From: CALCCV01 sp964388665 | GTDB taxonomy: Bacteria; Bdellovibrionota; Bdellovibrionia; Bdellovibrionales; Bdellovibrionaceae | Direction: 5' to 3' | Length of the DNA stretch: 36,113 nt | NCBI GenBank assembly: GCA_964388665.1 | Contig: CAYMBJ010000041.1 | Coordinates: 1 to 36,113 of the forward strand | Shown here: in pieces, positions 32,552 to 36,113 of the stretch | Layout of the letters: each line of letters opens with the position of its first letter | Numbering within the stretch: position 1 is the first letter of the stretch | Translations under genes and position numbers: made by a program | Notes under the pieces: generated by a model | Seen by the model: only the letters and a program-made list of their open reading frames with translations | What the model was told of the DNA's origin: nothing | The model's database searches: none

Positions 32552-32696
32552 CCAGTCAAAATAATTAGATGCTGCCGATACAAAGCCGTCACTTCCGTCG
32601 AAACCTCAAAAAAGTCTGTGTAAGCATGCTCCCACACGATATGCCGGCGCCTTTTTACTTTAAAATTTGTTGTCGCTTTTTGGTGCATTCTGTCGT

Positions 32697-32745
32697 ATGA
32701 GAACAGCCAAATCATTCAATTCTATTTAATTCTGGGGGTTCTCAT
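32697..32745 (+). promoter_or_regulatory. inverted repeat whose right arm covers the S41 gene start codon
   Basis: ATGAGAAC (32697-32704) pairs perfectly with GTTCTCAT (32738-32745), eight pairs across a 33-base AT-rich spacer. The right arm includes the ATG at 32744 and the bases next to the GGGGG ribosome site (32734-32738). If transcribed from upstream, the hairpin could mask the start; if not, it may be an operator pair. The rest of the 192-bp gap after cysE shows no clear terminator. Confidence 0.3.
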
Positions 32746-34375
32746 GATTCGCATCTTTGCTAACTTAGCATTTGCACTGTTATTGATCTGCCAATTTCAA
32801 GCAGGCGCGCAGCTTTTGACTCTTGAAAAAAAGTTCAGCGACTTTGATCAGCTCAACGCAAGCATTCAATCTTACTATGGTCCCTTGCGCTTTAAGCAAG
32901 AGGTGATGAATTATGATTTGGAAAGTATCAAAAAGGCCTACGAGGTCAAGATAGGTCAGACCAAAGGCAATCGCGATTTTTATTACCTACTAAAGCAATA
33001 CATCGCTGAATTTCATGATGGTCACTTTCGCTCACGGGTTCCCACCAACTATGTCAAGAGCTTGCCAATTGCAACCGAGTGGGTGAATGGCGAAATTCTG
33101 ATTGATACAGTTGATCGCGAAGCTCTGCCAGAAAAACTTTTTCCGTTCAAGCGGGGCGATTCCGTCGTTGGCGTCGAAGGCATTGACGTTTTTGAAGTTG
33201 TCAAAGAATTGAAATCCTACCGTGGAGCTGGTTTTGATCTAACTGAAACACGGTCAGCAGCCCGACAGCTTTTCAATCGTAGAGGTGCCATTGTCCCAGT
33301 TCCAGAAGGGGAAGCCGTCACTTTTGCCATCAAGAGCAGGTTGGATAATTCCATTCGCTCCTACACTTTAAATTGGGAAGAGACTGGCGAGCCCCTTGAT
33401 GAAAACTTGATGCCTGAATACAAACATCATTTTTCTTTGCAAACAAACCGCAGCAAAGAGCCCTATGGTTTGCTATCTACGGCCGCAGATTGGGCCGAAA
33501 CAATGGGAATGAAAAATGTCGAAAGTAGCTACCAGTGCTCTGGCGGCACCCGCATTAAAATTCCAGAAGATGCCACCATGATCGTCGAGGAGCCCTTTGT
33601 GGCCTACTTTCATGCAACACCAAGAGGAAATGTGGGCTATTTGCGAATTCCTCATTACTATTGGCTTGATGACCATGATCCCAATTACAGCGACAAAATC
33701 CTAGCAAAGTACGAATTTGCAGTGCGTGAGCTCGAGAAAAACACAATTGGCTTGGTCATTGACCAGGATCACAATTGCGGCGGTAGCGTTAGCTACCTTG
33801 AGTCAATGGTCGGGCTGTTTATGAACGCGCCCTACGCTCCGCTCATGTTTGAGTTGCGCGGTACCAAAGCCAGTTACCTGTATGGAAAAGGCTATCTTGA
33901 TGAGCTTCCCACCGACACCATTGCCTACCAGCAATTCTCTTCAGTTATTGAGCTTATTAAGAAAGCCTGGACTGGCGGAGATTTTATGACTCCCAAAACT
34001 TCGCTGAGTGGCGAGACCACTTTGTATCCTAACGTCCTTGCCTACACAAAGCCGATATTGATGACCATTGACGAAATGTCTGGTTCCGGTGGTGACGCAT
34101 TTCCTGCCATGATGAAGGGTTTTGGACGCGCCAAGCTCCTGGGCACGCGAACCTCGGGCTTGGGAGGTCATGTTAACGAAATTCCCGCCCTCAATTTTAC
34201 TGGTCTCACCGTGGATATGACAATGTCGCTCTTCTATCGTCCTGATGGCGTGCCAGTAGAAAATAATGGCGCAGTTCCAGATATCTCTTATTTCATTACA
34301 AAAGAGGATTTTCTGAATGAATATCAAGACTATCAAAAGTTCTACATAAAATCTTTGCTCGAAATGATTGACTAA
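32744..34375 (+). CDS. exported S41-family (tail-specific/tricorn-like) peptidase homologue
   Basis: This 543-residue exported protein has a signal peptide (1-22, ending FQAGA before QLLTLEKK). An N-terminal helical region carries AEFHDGHFRSR (H94 at the position of a catalytic His in tricorn-like members), followed by a PDZ-like segment FPFKRGDSVVGVEGIDV (134-150). The S41 core has GNVGYLRIPHYYW, LVIDQDHNCGGSVSY, and MTIDEMSGSGGDAFPAMMKGFGRAKLLG with candidate nucleophile S446. Where C-terminal processing proteases have the dyad lysine (TxGKG) this reads TSGLGG, so Leu473 replaces Lys. It is either a tricorn-type Ser-His enzyme or inactive. Substrates are unknown; a periplasmic or secreted protease role is plausible. 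It is preceded by a GGGGG ribosome site and a start-codon inverted repeat. Confidence 0.8.
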   Translation: MIRIFANLAFALLLICQFQAGAQLLTLEKKFSDFDQLNASIQSYYGPLRFKQEVMNYDLESIKKAYEVKIGQTKGNRDFYYLLKQYIAEFHDGHFRSRVPTNYVKSLPIATEWVNGEILIDTVDREALPEKLFPFKRGDSVVGVEGIDVFEVVKELKSYRGAGFDLTETRSAARQLFNRRGAIVPVPEGEAVTFAIKSRLDNSIRSYTLNWEETGEPLDENLMPEYKHHFSLQTNRSKEPYGLLSTAADWAETMGMKNVESSYQCSGGTRIKIPEDATMIVEEPFVAYFHATPRGNVGYLRIPHYYWLDDHDPNYSDKILAKYEFAVRELEKNTIGLVIDQDHNCGGSVSYLESMVGLFMNAPYAPLMFELRGTKASYLYGKGYLDELPTDTIAYQQFSSVIELIKKAWTGGDFMTPKTSLSGETTLYPNVLAYTKPILMTIDEMSGSGGDAFPAMMKGFGRAKLLGTRTSGLGGHVNEIPALNFTGLTVDMTMSLFYRPDGVPVENNGAVPDISYFITKEDFLNEYQDYQKFYIKSLLEMID

Positions 34376-34398
34376 ACATTGATTGGCGAGAGATAAAA

Positions 34399-35112
34399 AT
34401 GAAAGCTTCCAAAACGGGTTTGTTGAACAACCCACTGATTGTTGCCCTAGATGTTGATGATGATAGAACAGCTCTTTCGCTTTGCGATGAGCTTAGTGAT
34501 GTTGCCGGCGGCTTTAAAGTAGGCCCCCGCCTAGGGCTCCGCTATGGCGCAGACTTTTTGCGGGAGATTGCAAAGCGAGGTCCTCTCTTTGTTGATCACA
34601 AATTTTTTGATATTCCCAATACAATGGAGACCTCAGTTCGGGCCGCCTTTGATGCCGGAGCCAGCCTAGTGACGGTTCACTTGCTTGCAGGAGAGGTGGC
34701 GCTAAAAAGAATGGTCGCGCTGGAGGCTGAGCTTGCCAGTATTCGGCCCTTCAAAATTTTAGGCGTTTCCATTTTGACCAGTTGGCAAGATTCAGACGTG
34801 CCGAGCAACTTTAAGGAACAGCCAGTGAGCCGTCATGTCCATGATTTGCTTAAACTTGGTGAGCAGTGTGGCCTGTCGGGATTTGTGTGTTCCGGTGAAG
34901 AGTTGGTGGTGGCGACCAAAAACGACTATTTTTTTGTGGTCCCGGGAGTCCGCCTTGACCGTGATAAAGTTCACGATCAAAAGCGCACTCTCTCCCCTCA
35001 GGCTGCCATACAAAAGGGTGCTTCTGGGATTGTAGTGGGCCGCCCAATTGTTGAGGCGTCGCAACCAAAGCTGGCGGCGCTCGATTATGCTGTCGCCTGG
35101 ATCGAGGTGTAG
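34399..35112 (+). CDS. pyrF: orotidine 5'-phosphate decarboxylase
   Basis: PyrF decarboxylates OMP to UMP, the last step of pyrimidine synthesis. The 237-residue TIM-barrel protein has LIVALDVDD (13-21), GGFKVGPRL with K40, the catalytic DxKxxD as D66-K68-D71 in FVDHKFFDIPNT, VTVHLLAGE, LGVSILTS, and the phosphate-binding end VPGVRL...ASGIVVGRPIVEA. Length matches the family. The ATG at 34399 has a GAGAG site about six bases upstream. It starts 23 bases after the S41 gene and ends one base before the start of the methyltransferase gene. Confidence 0.96.
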   Translation: MKASKTGLLNNPLIVALDVDDDRTALSLCDELSDVAGGFKVGPRLGLRYGADFLREIAKRGPLFVDHKFFDIPNTMETSVRAAFDAGASLVTVHLLAGEVALKRMVALEAELASIRPFKILGVSILTSWQDSDVPSNFKEQPVSRHVHDLLKLGEQCGLSGFVCSGEELVVATKNDYFFVVPGVRLDRDKVHDQKRTLSPQAAIQKGASGIVVGRPIVEASQPKLAALDYAVAWIEV

Positions 35113-35113
35113 A

Positions 35114-35995
35114 TTGAATCGCAATACTCCTAAGCGCCGCGCCCCCCTCGGTTCTCCGAAATCGGCCAAGAGCAGAACGGGCCAACCCTTGCGCGGTGGC
35201 CAGCAGCAAAAGCCAATCAAAAAAGAGACGGCTAGGGCGCCTGGTAAACCCAGTGCCAAAGATTGGCGTCGTGGCCAGCGGTTGATCCCAGGTCATCACA
35301 GCATCAAAGAGGCCATAGCGGCTGAGCGCACCGAGCACCACGAGCTTTGGTTGCAGCCGCGTTGGTCTTCACAGCAAACTTTGCGCGAAATAGAGGCGGC
35401 AGCTTTGGCAAAGCGAGTGAAGGTTGTGGAGAAAAGCGAAACCGCGCTCTCCAGTTTTTATCAAAACCACCAAGGCGCTCTGCTTTGGAGTGAGCCGCTT
35501 CCGACGCTGTCCCCCGAAGAGCTCAATTTTGCTGATACCGCATCGGTCTTGCTTTTGGATCAGCTCGAAGATCCCAATAATTTCGGCGCTATCATTCGCA
35601 CAGCGTGGCTCCTAGGCGTAGATGCCATTTTTTATCCCGAAGAGAGAAGCGTTGGCCTGAGTCCGGCTGCTCATAAAGTCGCCTGCGGTGGAGTCGAGTA
35701 CGTCAATATGGTGCAGGTTCAAAATTTCAATAAGACCTGTGAAACGCTCAAGGAAAAAGGCTTTTGGGTCTACGGCCTCTCTCATCTTGGTAAAACCTCA
35801 GTGACCAAAACAAAATTCCCACAAAAGGTTGCCCTTTTTGTGGGCTCCGAGGAGAAGGGGCTGCGCTCAACCTCGGAGAGGATGTGTGATGACTTCGTTT
35901 TGATACCTCAAACTGCTGCAGCAGCTAGCTTCAATGCATCCGTCGCGACGAGCATCGTCCTTTTTGAGTCATTGCGGCAGCGAGAAGTTTTTTGA
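35114..35995 (+). CDS. rlmB: RlmB-type 23S rRNA (guanosine-2'-O-)-methyltransferase
   Basis: This is a SPOUT-class RNA 2'-O-methyltransferase of the TrmH/RlmB family. The 293-residue protein begins with a basic, proline-rich tail (about 1-55), then the L30e-like substrate-binding domain (LIPGHHSIKEAIAAERTEHHELWLQ, about 60-130). The knotted SAM domain follows with LLLDQLEDPNNFGAIIRTAWLLG, LFVGSEEKGLR and SFNASVATSIVLFE. It could also be a tRNA Gm18-type enzyme, but domain layout favours RlmB. The frame extends upstream to 35048 inside pyrF. I choose the TTG at 35114, one base after the pyrF stop, because GAGGTG (35104-35109) lies four bases before it. Confidence 0.88.
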   Translation: MNRNTPKRRAPLGSPKSAKSRTGQPLRGGQQQKPIKKETARAPGKPSAKDWRRGQRLIPGHHSIKEAIAAERTEHHELWLQPRWSSQQTLREIEAAALAKRVKVVEKSETALSSFYQNHQGALLWSEPLPTLSPEELNFADTASVLLLDQLEDPNNFGAIIRTAWLLGVDAIFYPEERSVGLSPAAHKVACGGVEYVNMVQVQNFNKTCETLKEKGFWVYGLSHLGKTSVTKTKFPQKVALFVGSEEKGLRSTSERMCDDFVLIPQTAAAASFNASVATSIVLFESLRQREVF

Positions 35996-36001
35996 AATCT
36001 T

Positions 36002-36031
36002 TTGACTCGCCTCAACTTTTATCGCTACAAC
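36002..36031 (+). promoter_or_regulatory. candidate sigma70 promoter for the tRNA-Thr transcript
   Basis: TTGACT (36002-36007) begins about seven bases after the rlmB stop; after 18 bp comes TACAAC (36026-36031). A start near 36038 gives about 21 bases of 5' leader before the mature tRNA end at 36059. The -35 is strong and the -10 moderate. Confidence 0.45.
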
Positions 36032-36058
36032 CTCTGGACTGTCTTAAAAGAGATGAGT

Positions 36059-36113
36059 GCTGGCTTAGCTCAATTGGTAGAGCAGCTGATTTGTAATCAG
36101 CAGGTTGCGGGTT
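36059..36113 (+). tRNA. tRNA-Thr (anticodon UGU), 3' part cut off by the window edge
   Basis: The acceptor 5' strand GCTGGCT (36059-36065) is followed by TA, the D arm with stem GCTC/GAGC (36068-36083), and the anticodon stem GCTGA/TCAGC (36085-36089, 36097-36101). The loop TTTGTAA has TGT at 36092-36094, reading ACA (threonine). Variable bases AGGTT and the start of the T stem, GCGGG, reach the window end. About 20 bases, including the acceptor 3' strand, lie outside. In many proteobacteria tRNA-Thr(UGU) heads a tRNA-Tyr/Gly/Thr-tuf cluster; whether that holds here cannot be seen. Confidence 0.95.

Noticed and set aside
33941..34435. A 164-codon minus-strand frame opposite the S41 gene and pyrF start
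   Set aside because: It is antisense to conserved S41 motifs and the pyrF start, with no ribosome site or family motif.
34792..35341. Two long minus-strand frames (155 and 163 codons) opposite pyrF and rlmB
   Set aside because: They lie entirely over strongly conserved genes on the other strand, overlap each other, and contain no recognisable motif.

Overview
This is a dense, unbroken stretch of bacterial chromosome: 33 protein genes and the 5' part of one tRNA gene in 36.1 kb. No gene-free gap exceeds about 195 bases, and I see no insertion sequence, phage gene, CRISPR array or attachment site. The cell is Gram-negative: it has an LptF/LptG-family lipopolysaccharide permease, a complete inner-membrane Mla/MCE lipid-transport core, an outer-membrane beta-barrel protein and several lipoproteins. 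The mixture of ordinary housekeeping genes with a receiver/proline-rich/acidic regulator, a GYF-like/TPR membrane protein, a degenerate GGDEF protein and histidine-degradation genes fits the Bdellovibrionota (Bdellovibrio-like predators or relatives). That placement is inference from gene content, not from a marker-gene comparison.

Layout. 119-685 (+) is a RutE-like nitroreductase. 690-3413 (-) is a tight operon of nadC, birA, a redoxin and a membrane-anchored GyrI-like protein, preceded by a 424-residue receiver-domain protein (3473-4747) that shares a 49-bp divergent promoter region with lptG (4797-5867, +). def and fmt overlap (6033-7717). A porin-like gene ends in a clear intrinsic terminator. 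Then come rpe, hutH, hutU and an RNase HI with an unusual C-terminal hybrid-binding domain (9133-13811). The minus-strand block 13830-17678 holds an exported lysine-rich protein, a lipoprotein, a monoglyceride-lipase-like hydrolase and nadB.

17822-25158 (+) is a run of six overlapping or nearly abutting genes: a histidine-kinase-like membrane protein without its phospho-acceptor histidine, a pseudo-receiver/GAF-like/degenerate-GGDEF protein that keeps a c-di-GMP inhibitory site, alanine racemase, and the MlaE, MlaF and EI24-like membrane proteins. The MCE protein MlaD (25311-26699) follows after 152 bp. This cassette is the most interesting part of the window: two signalling proteins that look catalytically dead are placed upstream of peptidoglycan-precursor and outer-membrane lipid-transport genes. 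After purH (26809-28431) comes a second cassette (28594-32551): a GYF-like/TPR membrane protein, a lipoprotein, a YhaM-like OB/HD nuclease and a short serine acetyltransferase. The window ends with an exported S41-family protein, pyrF, an RlmB-type rRNA methyltransferase and the start of a tRNA-Thr(UGU) gene.

Two genome-style features recur. Many gene pairs are joined by ATGA or GTGA stop/start overlaps, so several starts were moved from the longest reading frame to the overlap site. Several genes (the receiver protein, hutH, purH) have good promoter-like boxes placed so that transcription would begin at or within about five bases of the start codon, suggesting leaderless mRNAs. Two NAD-synthesis genes (nadB, nadC) are present at separate loci; nadA is not in the window.
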